Of a stretch of DNA of 53,172 bases, positions 20,366 through 28,780 are shown in pieces. The stretch lies in assembly GCA_003220265.1 (NCBI GenBank), contig QHRW01000122.1:1-53172 (forward strand), written 5' to 3'. Source of the DNA: Candidatus Rokuibacteriota bacterium (lineage in GTDB: Bacteria > Methylomirabilota > Methylomirabilia > Rokubacteriales > CSP1-6). A program made the position numbers and the translations under genes. How positions within the stretch are numbered: position 1 is the first letter of the stretch; each line of letters opens with the position of its first letter. The notes beneath the pieces are model-generated. The model was not told the DNA's origin. It searched no databases and saw nothing but the letters and a program-made list of their open reading frames with translations.

Positions 20366-21739
20366 ATGAGCCACCAGGATCTTCGTTCGTTCGTCTCCGC
20401 CTACGCCTCGGCCTTCCCCGGCGAAGTGCTTCACATCACCGAGCCGGTCTCCACCGAGTTCGAGATCATGGCCCTCGTGCTGGAGTACGAGCGCCGGCGG
20501 CGCTTCCCGATCCTCGTGCTGGAGCAGGTGCGCGGCTTCGACATGCCGATCGTCTGCAACGTGGTGGCGAGCCGGCGGGCGCTGGCCTTCGCCCTCGGCG
20601 TGCCGGCCTCCCAGCTCGCGCTGGAGTACGCGCGGCGGATCAAGGACACGCTGAAGCCCGTCGTCGTCGCCGATCCGCCGTTCCGCCGCCACGTGCTCAC
20701 GGGTCCCGACCTCGACCTCGCGCGGCTGCCGATCCCCTCCTACTTCCCCGGCGACGCCGGCCGCTATCTCACCGCCGGCATGCTGGTGGCGCGCGATCCG
20801 GCGACGGGCGTGGAGACGGAGGGCTATCACCGCTTCCAGCTCAAGGGGCGCGACCGGATGGGCGTCAGCCTGCACTCGCGGCGTCGCATGTTCGAGTACC
20901 AGCGGCGCGCCGAGGCCCGCGGCCAGGCGCTGCCGTGCGCGATCGCGCTCGGCCTGCACCCGCTGGTGTCGATGGGCTCGCTGGCCTACCCGCCGGCCGA
21001 CGTGGGCAAGTTCGAGGTCGTCAGCGGCCTCTTCGGCGAGCCGCTGGAAATCGCGCCGTGCGCGACGATCGACCTGCACGTGCCGGCCGCGGCCGAGATC
21101 GTGATCGAGGGCGAGATCCTGCCCGGCGTGCGCGAGCCGGAGGGGCCCTTCGGTGAGTTCACCGGCTACTTCTCGCGCCGCTCCACCGAGCACGTGTTCG
21201 TGGCCAAGGCCATCGCCATGCGCGAGCGGCCGTGGTTCCAGTCGATCGGCTCCGGCCGCGCCGGCGATCACATCACCACGCTGGGGCTCGTGCGCGAGGC
21301 GGAGATCTACAACGCGCTCGGCCGCGTCATCCCCAACGTCAGCGCCGTCCACGTGCCGCTGTCGGGGACGTCGTCGTTCAGCGCGTACGTGGCCATCAAG
21401 CAGGGCCGGCCGGGCGAGGCCAAGCACGTGATCCCCATCGTGCTCGGCGTGGACCACTACCTGAAGCTGGTGATCGTGGTGGACGACGACGTGGACGTCT
21501 TCGACGAGTCGGACGTGATGTGGGCCGTCGCCACGCGGATGCAGGCCGATCGCGACCTGGTGGTGATCGGCGGCAGCCTCGGCGCCATGCTCGATCCCAG
21601 CGCCGACGACCGCGGCGTCACCGCCAAGCTCGGCATCGACGCCACGCGCCCCTTCGGCGAGCCCTTCGCCGACAAGCTCGTGATGGACCCCGCCCGGATG
21701 GCCTGGGCCCGCGCGCTCGTCGATCGCCTGGGCGGCTGA
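20366..21739 (+). CDS. UbiD family decarboxylase
   Basis: 457 residues of the prenylated-FMN-dependent (de)carboxylase family. Catalytic acid pair E259 and E264 in EPEGPFGEFTGY has the same five-residue step as in Fdc1/UbiD; SIGSGRAGDHIT and the C-terminal LGIDAT...PFGEPF blocks are present. It would reversibly decarboxylate an unsaturated or aromatic acid. ATG 20366 follows a GAGGCGAG ribosome site. No UbiX prenyltransferase gene lies in the window, so the cofactor must come from elsewhere. Confidence 0.88.
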   Translation: MSHQDLRSFVSAYASAFPGEVLHITEPVSTEFEIMALVLEYERRRRFPILVLEQVRGFDMPIVCNVVASRRALAFALGVPASQLALEYARRIKDTLKPVVVADPPFRRHVLTGPDLDLARLPIPSYFPGDAGRYLTAGMLVARDPATGVETEGYHRFQLKGRDRMGVSLHSRRRMFEYQRRAEARGQALPCAIALGLHPLVSMGSLAYPPADVGKFEVVSGLFGEPLEIAPCATIDLHVPAAAEIVIEGEILPGVREPEGPFGEFTGYFSRRSTEHVFVAKAIAMRERPWFQSIGSGRAGDHITTLGLVREAEIYNALGRVIPNVSAVHVPLSGTSSFSAYVAIKQGRPGEAKHVIPIVLGVDHYLKLVIVVDDDVDVFDESDVMWAVATRMQADRDLVVIGGSLGAMLDPSADDRGVTAKLGIDATRPFGEPFADKLVMDPARMAWARALVDRLGG

Positions 21740-22168
21740 GTGCCGTCCTCCGCACGGTTCATCGTCGCCGTCGCCTTCCTGATCGAGCGCGACGGCCGTC
21801 TCCTGATGATCCGCCGCGGCCCCGACCGCGACCACGCGCCGGGTGAATGGGAGTGCGGCAGCGGGCGCGTGGAGTATGGCGAGGAGCCCGAGGACGCGGT
21901 GCGGCGCGAGGCGCGCGAGGAGACGGGGCTCGACGTGGACGTTGTCGGGCCGGTGGATACCTTCCACTACTACCGGGGGCCCGCCCGCGAGGAGGCGATC
22001 TGCATCGCGTTCCACTGCCGCGCACGCGGCGGCGACGTGCGTCTCTCGAACGAGCACGACGCGGCCGAGTGGGTGCCACTCGACCGTGTCGTCGACGTCC
22101 CGGTGAGCCAGCCGCTGCGCGACTGCATCGCGCGCTTCGTCAAGACACACCGCCGCCGGAGCGGGTGA
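21740..22168 (+). CDS. NUDIX hydrolase
   Basis: 142 residues. Complete NUDIX box: G-RVEYG-E-EPEDAVR-REAREETGL. GTG start immediately after the UbiD stop, so coupled to it. Family members hydrolyse nucleoside diphosphates linked to another group; the specific substrate is not evident. Convergent with the dienelactone hydrolase, three bases apart, with no hairpin between them. Confidence 0.87.
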   Translation: MPSSARFIVAVAFLIERDGRLLMIRRGPDRDHAPGEWECGSGRVEYGEEPEDAVRREAREETGLDVDVVGPVDTFHYYRGPAREEAICIAFHCRARGGDVRLSNEHDAAEWVPLDRVVDVPVSQPLRDCIARFVKTHRRRSG

Positions 22169-22171
22169 AAC

Positions 22172-23026
22172 TCAGGCCTTCAGATACTTCGCGAACCAGG
22201 CCGTGCAGCGCTTCCAGGCGTCGTCGGCGGCTTCCTTGTTGTAGGACGGCCGGTAGTCGGCGTGGAAGCCGTGGCCGGCGCCGGGGTAGATCACGATCTC
22301 GACGTTCTTGTTGCCGTGCTGCTTGAGCATCTCCTCGAACTTCTTGTCGTCTTCCGGCTTCGGGTTCTGATCCGTCTCGCCGTAGAGACCGAGCAGCGGG
22401 ATCTTGATGTCCTTGGCCAGATCGAAGCCGGTCACCGGGCCGCCGGCGCCCTGGTACGGCCGGCCGGGCGGCCCGTACCACGCGACCGCCGCCTTCATGT
22501 CCGGGTTCGTCGCGGCCACCTGATACGTCGTGGAGCCGCCCCAGCACCAGCCGGTGACGCCGACGCGATCGGCCTTGACGCCCGGCCGCTTCTTGGCCCA
22601 GTCGACGGCGGCCTTGAGGTCGCCGAGCGTCTGCTCGCGCTTCTGGGCCAGGACGATCTTCAGCACGTCTTGGACGTTGGGAATCTGCCCGACGCCGCCC
22701 TCCCGCACGAAGAGCTCGGGCGCCACGGCGTAATAGCCGGCCTTGGCGAAGCGCCGCGTGCAGTCCTTGATGTACTCGTGGACGCCCCAGATCTCCGAGA
22801 TGACCAGGATGATCGGGTGGTCCTTGCCGGTGGCTGGCCGCGCCTCGTAGACGGGCACGTTCACCCCGCCCACCGGCACGACCTGGTCGCCGGCCACCAG
22901 CCCGTCGGTGTCCGTCTTGATGGCCTGGGCCAGCACGGTTTCGACGCTCATCGCGTAGCCCGCAAATGTCGATCCCGCCACGAGGATCTGGCGGCGGGTC
23001 AGTCCCGTTTCCGTCGATACGTCCAT
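22172..23026 (-). CDS. Dienelactone hydrolase family protein with a Tat-type N-terminus
   Basis: 284 residues. Catalytic triad C161 (GWCWGG), D219 and H252 (GAGHGF), with E79 in the SEIWGVH motif, as in dienelactone hydrolase. The family opens dienelactones in chloroaromatic breakdown but includes general esterases. The N-terminus has TRRQILVAGSTFAGYAMS, a likely twin-arginine signal, so the enzyme is probably periplasmic. ATG 23026 has AAGGAGG upstream. Divergent from the PD-(D/E)xK gene. Confidence 0.86.
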   Translation of the reverse strand: MDVSTETGLTRRQILVAGSTFAGYAMSVETVLAQAIKTDTDGLVAGDQVVPVGGVNVPVYEARPATGKDHPIILVISEIWGVHEYIKDCTRRFAKAGYYAVAPELFVREGGVGQIPNVQDVLKIVLAQKREQTLGDLKAAVDWAKKRPGVKADRVGVTGWCWGGSTTYQVAATNPDMKAAVAWYGPPGRPYQGAGGPVTGFDLAKDIKIPLLGLYGETDQNPKPEDDKKFEEMLKQHGNKNVEIVIYPGAGHGFHADYRPSYNKEAADDAWKRCTAWFAKYLKA

Positions 23027-23079
23027 GCAGGCAGCCTCCTTGAAGGGTTTTCATGCCCGTTTGGCGGGCTGGGTGAATG

Positions 23080-23089
23080 ATACTACTAT
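23080..23089. promoter_or_regulatory. Overlapping divergent -10-like elements
   Basis: The AT-rich patch ATACTACTAT holds TACTAT on the plus strand (23084-23089) and TAGTAT on the minus strand (23080-23085). It lies about 51 bases before the plus-strand start at 23140 and 54 before the minus-strand start at 23026, so one short patch could serve both divergent genes. Confidence 0.4.
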
Positions 23090-23139
23090 GGCGTCAAGCC
23101 GCATTCTGACGAGGACTTGCGCTCCAGGCAGGAGGCGGG

Positions 23140-23628
23140 ATGGATCTTCTCGAGGCCAAGAGCCGCATCGCGGAAGCCCTGGTGGAGTCGATCTTCCGCC
23201 GGGCGCGCTACGACGTGCGGCCGTTCCGCTCCAACCTCTCGCTGCCGCTCCGCTTCGGTCGTGAAGACTTCTCGCCAGATTTCCGGGTGCTCCAGACGTC
23301 GCCGCAGGGCGAGGAGCGCGATTTCCTCATCGAGGTCAAGTACCGGCCCTCCATCGAGCAGTTCATCTCGGTCGAGAACCAGCGCGGCGACAAATCGATC
23401 TTCTTCATGGCGCGCCGGCAGTGGCCGCAGCTCTACTTCATCCTGGTCAGCGAGCGGCCGGAGCCGGGACGCTCGTGCTTCCAGGGGCTCGCCTTCGAGA
23501 CGCTGCGCAGCGGCGAGCCCTTCCGCACGCTCGACCTCACGGAGGTGAAGGAGTTCGGCCTCTTCCCCCACAACGTCGAGGACCACGAGGAGCTCGTGCG
23601 CCGCATCTTCGCGCTGCTGACCTCCTAG
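23140..23628 (+). CDS. Small protein with PD-(D/E)xK nuclease-like motif
   Basis: 162 residues, ATG 23140 after AGGAGG. SPDFRV followed after a short loop by DFLIEVKYRP gives P46-D47 ... E65-V66-K67, the spacing and beta-strand setting of the PD-(D/E)xK phosphodiesterase core, with an acidic residue (E13 or E16) on the preceding helix. The rest does not match a family I recognise. No methyltransferase or other restriction partner is nearby, so a repair or standalone nuclease-like role, or a non-catalytic use of the fold, are all possible. Its TAG stop overlaps the convergent caspase gene stop in a shared CTAG. Confidence 0.6.
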   Translation: MDLLEAKSRIAEALVESIFRRARYDVRPFRSNLSLPLRFGREDFSPDFRVLQTSPQGEERDFLIEVKYRPSIEQFISVENQRGDKSIFFMARRQWPQLYFILVSERPEPGRSCFQGLAFETLRSGEPFRTLDLTEVKEFGLFPHNVEDHEELVRRIFALLTS

Positions 23629-24653
23629 CGCTCCAGCTCGATCTCCACCTCCACCCGCTCGTTCAGCGCCACCTGCACCTCGCGCGTCCACGGCCGGTAG
23701 CCGGGCCGCTGCGCCCGCACGCGATAGAAGCCGGCCCCGAGACGGTCGATCACCAGCACGCGGCCGCGACGCGTCTCGCCCACGCGCTGGTCGTTGACGA
23801 AGATCTCCACGCCGTCGATCGTCGAGGTCAGCGCCAGCTCGCCGTGCTCGAGGCGCACCTCCTCGCGCGCACGCAGCGACGGCGTGGAGGCGGAAGCGTT
23901 GAAGAAGAAGTCACCGGTCATCGAGGAGGCGTCCCACGGGTTCTGGCGGTTCTCGGTCCGGGCCTGCACGGCGATCCGCACGCGCTTGAAGACGTCCTCG
24001 ATGCGCAGCCCCGGCTCGCGCAGCGCCTTGAGCAGCTCGCCGGTGTAGATGCCGTTGCGCCCGGGCTCGCCGTCCTCGGCCACGCTGCCGGGGCCGGTGG
24101 CGTAGGCCACGTAGGTGCCGGCCGGCGCCGGCATGAAGGCGAGGCCGCGCGCGAGCCCGCGGAAGCGCGTGGTGAACGGATTGTCGCGGCAGGCGTCGAG
24201 GATGACGATGTTGACGCGCGTCTTGGCCTCCTGCATGTGGTTTAGCACGCCGTCGGCGTCGAGCGCCTCGGCGGCCACGAACCGCTCGCTCTTGATCTCG
24301 GCGTCGATCGGCACGAGGTAGTTCTTGCCGTTCACCTGCATGCCGTGGCCGGCGTAGTAGAACAGCGCCACGCCGTCGGCCGTGAGGCGCTCGCCGAACT
24401 CGGCCACCGCCCGCCGCATCTCGCGGTACCCGGTGTTCTCGTAGGCGAGCACCTCGAAGCCCAGCTCGCGCAGCGTCTCCGCCATCGAGCGCGCGTCGAG
24501 CACGGAGTTGGCCAGGCGGCCGGCGGCGTAGTCGGCGTTGCCGATCACGAGCGCGATGCGCTTCTCGCCACCGCTCGGCTCGGCGGCGCTCGCCGCGTGC
24601 GGGCCGAGCGCGACCGCGACGAGCAGCACGGTGCACAGTTGTCGTAGTCTCAC
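23625..24653 (-). CDS. Secreted caspase-family (C14) peptidase with C-terminal PEGA-like domain
   Basis: 342 residues, GTG start with GGAGGAA upstream, signal peptide about 1-23. The caspase-like domain (about 30-250) has the catalytic dyad H103 (YYAGHGM) and C155 (DACRDNPF). The last 70 residues (LTSTIDGVEIFVNDQRVGET ... YRVRAQRPGYRPW) are a PEGA-type beta domain often found on surface proteins. Bacterial metacaspase-like enzymes cut after basic residues; targets are unknown. Confidence 0.87.
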   Translation of the reverse strand: MRLRQLCTVLLVAVALGPHAASAAEPSGGEKRIALVIGNADYAAGRLANSVLDARSMAETLRELGFEVLAYENTGYREMRRAVAEFGERLTADGVALFYYAGHGMQVNGKNYLVPIDAEIKSERFVAAEALDADGVLNHMQEAKTRVNIVILDACRDNPFTTRFRGLARGLAFMPAPAGTYVAYATGPGSVAEDGEPGRNGIYTGELLKALREPGLRIEDVFKRVRIAVQARTENRQNPWDASSMTGDFFFNASASTPSLRAREEVRLEHGELALTSTIDGVEIFVNDQRVGETRRGRVLVIDRLGAGFYRVRAQRPGYRPWTREVQVALNERVEVEIELER

Positions 24654-24758
24654 GGTTCCTCCTCAGACGGCGGAAACGGATTCTGGCGCGAGTGGCCGAA
24701 CGGGGATGCGAAGGACTCTACCCAAGAACCCGCCCATCGGTCAAGCCGCGCGCGGTGC

Positions 24759-25487
24759 CTACAGGCTGCGCACCACGAGCCCGAGCCCGATCAGCACCAG
24801 GAAGGCGAGGACCGCACGGTTGAAGGCGCGGGCGGGCAGCCAGTCTTGCAGGCGCTGGCCCACGCCGAAGCCGGCCAGGGCCACCACGCTGAAGGCGAGC
24901 GAGATCGCGAGCAGGCGGAGATCGAGGAAGCCGTACCACGCCACCGCCCCGAGCTGGACCACCTTCGCCACGATGAAGGTCAGCGCCACCGCCCGCACGA
25001 ACTCGTACTTGTCGAGGCCGAGGGCGACGAAGTAGAGCACCATCGGCGTGCCCGGCACGTTGGTGAGCCCGCCGAGAATCCCGGCCAGCACGCCGACCGG
25101 TGGCGACAGCCAGCGCTCCCACCCCACCGGCAGCTGCAGCGTGACGCCGAAGGCGTTGACCGCCGCGAAGGCGAGCACGAACAGGCCGAGCACCAGCGTG
25201 GCCACGCGGCCCGGCAGGATCGACAGCAACAGCGTGCCCAGCCACATGCCGACGATGCTGCCCGCGATCAGCGAGGCGAAGCGGCGCAGCGTGCCGAGGG
25301 CCTCGCCGCGCCGCACGAGCTGCACGCTGTCCATCGCGATGTTGGGCACGATGGAGACCGCCACCGCCGTCTTGACGTCGAAGACGAGGGCCAGGAGCGG
25401 CGTGGCGACCAGCGGGAAGCCGAAGGCGACCGCGCCCTTGACGAACGCGGCCACCAGGACCGCGAGGGCGCCGGCCACGAGGGTCAT
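24759..25487 (-). CDS. Sulfite exporter TauE/SafE family permease
   Basis: 242 residues with about seven or eight membrane helices and the family features GFPLVATPLLALV near 23 and GGLTNVPGTPMVLYFVALG near 139. Members export sulfite, sulfoacetate or other organosulfur anions. Single gene, no linked sulfur genes next to it, though methanethiol oxidase is encoded 23 kb away. Substrate uncertain. Confidence 0.85.
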   Translation of the reverse strand: MTLVAGALAVLVAAFVKGAVAFGFPLVATPLLALVFDVKTAVAVSIVPNIAMDSVQLVRRGEALGTLRRFASLIAGSIVGMWLGTLLLSILPGRVATLVLGLFVLAFAAVNAFGVTLQLPVGWERWLSPPVGVLAGILGGLTNVPGTPMVLYFVALGLDKYEFVRAVALTFIVAKVVQLGAVAWYGFLDLRLLAISLAFSVVALAGFGVGQRLQDWLPARAFNRAVLAFLVLIGLGLVVRSL

Positions 25488-25537
25488 GCACCGATCATGA
25501 TCGCATGCCGACCTACCGCGCCGGCGGCGACAGGGTC

Positions 25538-25543
25538 TATACT
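25538..25543 (+). promoter_or_regulatory. -10-like element
   Basis: TATACT in an otherwise GC-rich stretch, 30 bases before the ATG at 25574, with GGAGGT at 25562-25567 between them. This fits an ordinary promoter with a short leader. No clear -35. Confidence 0.4.
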
Positions 25544-25573
25544 GCGTTCCCGCACTCTCGTGGAGGTCACGCC

Positions 25574-27133
25574 ATGACGACGACGTCCGAGGCCGCGCGC
25601 GAGCCGATTCCCGTCGCCGACTACGCGCGCCTGGAAGAGCGCATCGTCGCGCGCGACCAGCTCGGCGCCAGCCAGGCGCTCTACGGCCTCATCAAGCAGG
25701 GCCGCTCGGTCACCGAGCTCGTGGGCGAGACCGTGCGCATCCACGCGCCCTACACCCACGTGCCGTACCACCAGCGGCTCGACGACGGCCTCGTGAAGTT
25801 CGTGAACAACGATCACTGCCTGCTCAGCGAGCGCGTGGGCTTGCCGCTGATGAGGCTGGTGAGCCCCGCGCTGCGCTGGCTGCCGATGGCGCAGACCGTC
25901 TGGTACATGCCCACGGGGCTCGACCCGTGGAACCAGCTCCTCGGGCGCGCGCCCGGTCACTACACGCGTCTCTACGAGATCTCCGTCGACCAGGCGCCGC
26001 CGCCGCCGGAGATCCACTGGCCCGATCAGGCCCCGCTCAAGACGGACGGCGCGCCGCGCGAGCGGCTCAACCACTGGCTGACGCTGGTCCAGCGCGGCGA
26101 GGTCCTGACCTCGTATCGCGTGTTCCTCGGGCTGATGGAGGATCTGTCGATCCGCCGCGCGGCGCTGGCGCAGCTGGCCTTCGCGGGGCTCATCGACGTG
26201 CAGGACCGGATGCTCCACAACCGCTCCTATACCACCGGTCACAAGGCCTATCGCGCGCGCGCCACCATCGAGCTGGGCGAGGCGCTCGGCTGGGAGCGTG
26301 CGCACAGCGCGCTCTACGCGGGCGTTCCCGACATCGCCGTCGGTCCGCGCTGGTACTCGACCTACGAGATGGGCTGCAACGTCGTCCAGAACCTGCTCGA
26401 CGGGCGCGACGAAGCGCTGCTGGCGCAGGCCTCGCCGCTCACGGCGGCCGAGGAGGCGATGCTGGTCGACGTCATCACGCGCGGGCGCGAATGGTCGGTG
26501 ATCGAGGCGCTGGTCGCGCTGCTCGCGGCCGGCCGCGGGCCGCGCCGGATCCTGGACGCCATCCAGGTGGCCGCCGCGCAGGTCATCCTCGACACGGGCG
26601 CGCCCAACAACTTCTCGATGGCGCAGCACGGCTACGAGTACTGCAACACGGTCGGCTGGTTCTACGACACCTTCCAGCATCCGCACCGGCTCGAGCTGCT
26701 CTTCGTGGCCGCATCCTTCATCAACCACGGCGCCGAGCACCAGGCCAACACGCCCGACAACGGCCGCCGCGCCATCACCACCCCGCCGGGCGCCGCCTCG
26801 CTGTCGGCCGGCCAGCTCCTCGAGCGGCTCGACGCCACCCTGCTCGCGCTGCGCGCCGACGAGTCGGTGGACCTGACCGCGTTCTACCTGCGGGCCGGCT
26901 TCGATCGCCCCGCGCTGATCGAGATCTTGGCCAACGCGGCCACCAAGCTCGGCAACGATCCGCACAACCAGGAGCTGGGTCTCTGCCTGCTGGAGGACTA
27001 CCTGCACACGCACGCGCACGATCGCGAGCGCCTGCTGCTGGCCTGCGCCAAGCACACCGCCGGACACCGCAAGTACGGCGACGCGCTGGAATGCTACCGG
27101 CGGTTCCAGGCGGCGTTCGACCTCGGAGGCTAG
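25574..27133 (+). CDS. Large conserved-looking protein of unknown function
   Basis: 519 residues starting at ATG 25574 behind GGAGGT. No signal peptide or membrane segment. The sequence looks mostly alpha-helical and has His-rich clusters (HAPYTHVPYHQRL near 55-68, NHGAEH near 388) and many aromatic residues, which could bind a metal or cofactor. I do not recognise a family. The helical, His-containing layout faintly recalls questin-oxidase-like proteins, but this is only an impression. It has its own promoter and ends in a TAG shared with the convergent small gene. Confidence 0.7.
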   Translation: MTTTSEAAREPIPVADYARLEERIVARDQLGASQALYGLIKQGRSVTELVGETVRIHAPYTHVPYHQRLDDGLVKFVNNDHCLLSERVGLPLMRLVSPALRWLPMAQTVWYMPTGLDPWNQLLGRAPGHYTRLYEISVDQAPPPPEIHWPDQAPLKTDGAPRERLNHWLTLVQRGEVLTSYRVFLGLMEDLSIRRAALAQLAFAGLIDVQDRMLHNRSYTTGHKAYRARATIELGEALGWERAHSALYAGVPDIAVGPRWYSTYEMGCNVVQNLLDGRDEALLAQASPLTAAEEAMLVDVITRGREWSVIEALVALLAAGRGPRRILDAIQVAAAQVILDTGAPNNFSMAQHGYEYCNTVGWFYDTFQHPHRLELLFVAASFINHGAEHQANTPDNGRRAITTPPGAASLSAGQLLERLDATLLALRADESVDLTAFYLRAGFDRPALIEILANAATKLGNDPHNQELGLCLLEDYLHTHAHDRERLLLACAKHTAGHRKYGDALECYRRFQAAFDLGG

Positions 27134-27510
27134 GCCGTGAGGACCTTGCTGACGTCGGCGTGCGCCATCACGACGTCGGGCGAGTCCTGCAGCGCGTCGC
27201 GGTACTTGTCGTGGAACGCGCTCCGGTCGTCCGACTTGAGCAGCCGGTAGGCTTCCCGGAACAACCGCTCGACCGCTTCGGGCACGAGCGGCCCGTCGGC
27301 GTCCACCTGCTCGTCGATGCGCGCCACCATGCCGGACAGCGCGCGCAGCCACGCGAACTGCGGGTCGTGCAGGAGCAGGTTGAAGAGGCTGCCGGGGAGA
27401 ATGGCGCCGTGCCGCCGCTCGTAGGCCTGGCGCTCGCGGTCGAGCAGCAGGCCGTGCAGCCGGACCAGGCGCCGGCTCAAGTCACGCAGACGGGCGCGCT
27501 CACGGTCCAC
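27130..27510 (-). CDS. Small helical protein of unknown function
   Basis: 126 residues, GTG start at 27510. Charged, Leu-rich and apparently all-helical (LRDLSRRLVRLHGLLLDRERQAYERRHG), with FNLLLHDPQFAWLRALSGMVARIDE in the middle. No domain recognised. It lies 30 bases after the P450 gene on the same strand and may be in its operon. Its TAG stop is the mirror of the neighbour's stop in a shared CTAG. Confidence 0.6.
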   Translation of the reverse strand: MDRERARLRDLSRRLVRLHGLLLDRERQAYERRHGAILPGSLFNLLLHDPQFAWLRALSGMVARIDEQVDADGPLVPEAVERLFREAYRLLKSDDRSAFHDKYRDALQDSPDVVMAHADVSKVLTA

Positions 27511-27540
27511 GCCTTCCGTTGTACACCCGCTCAGACGGCG

Positions 27541-28740
<1,200 letters not shown>

Positions 28741-28780
28741 AGGCTCGGCTCGCCTTCGGCTGCGCCTCGCACAATCATGC

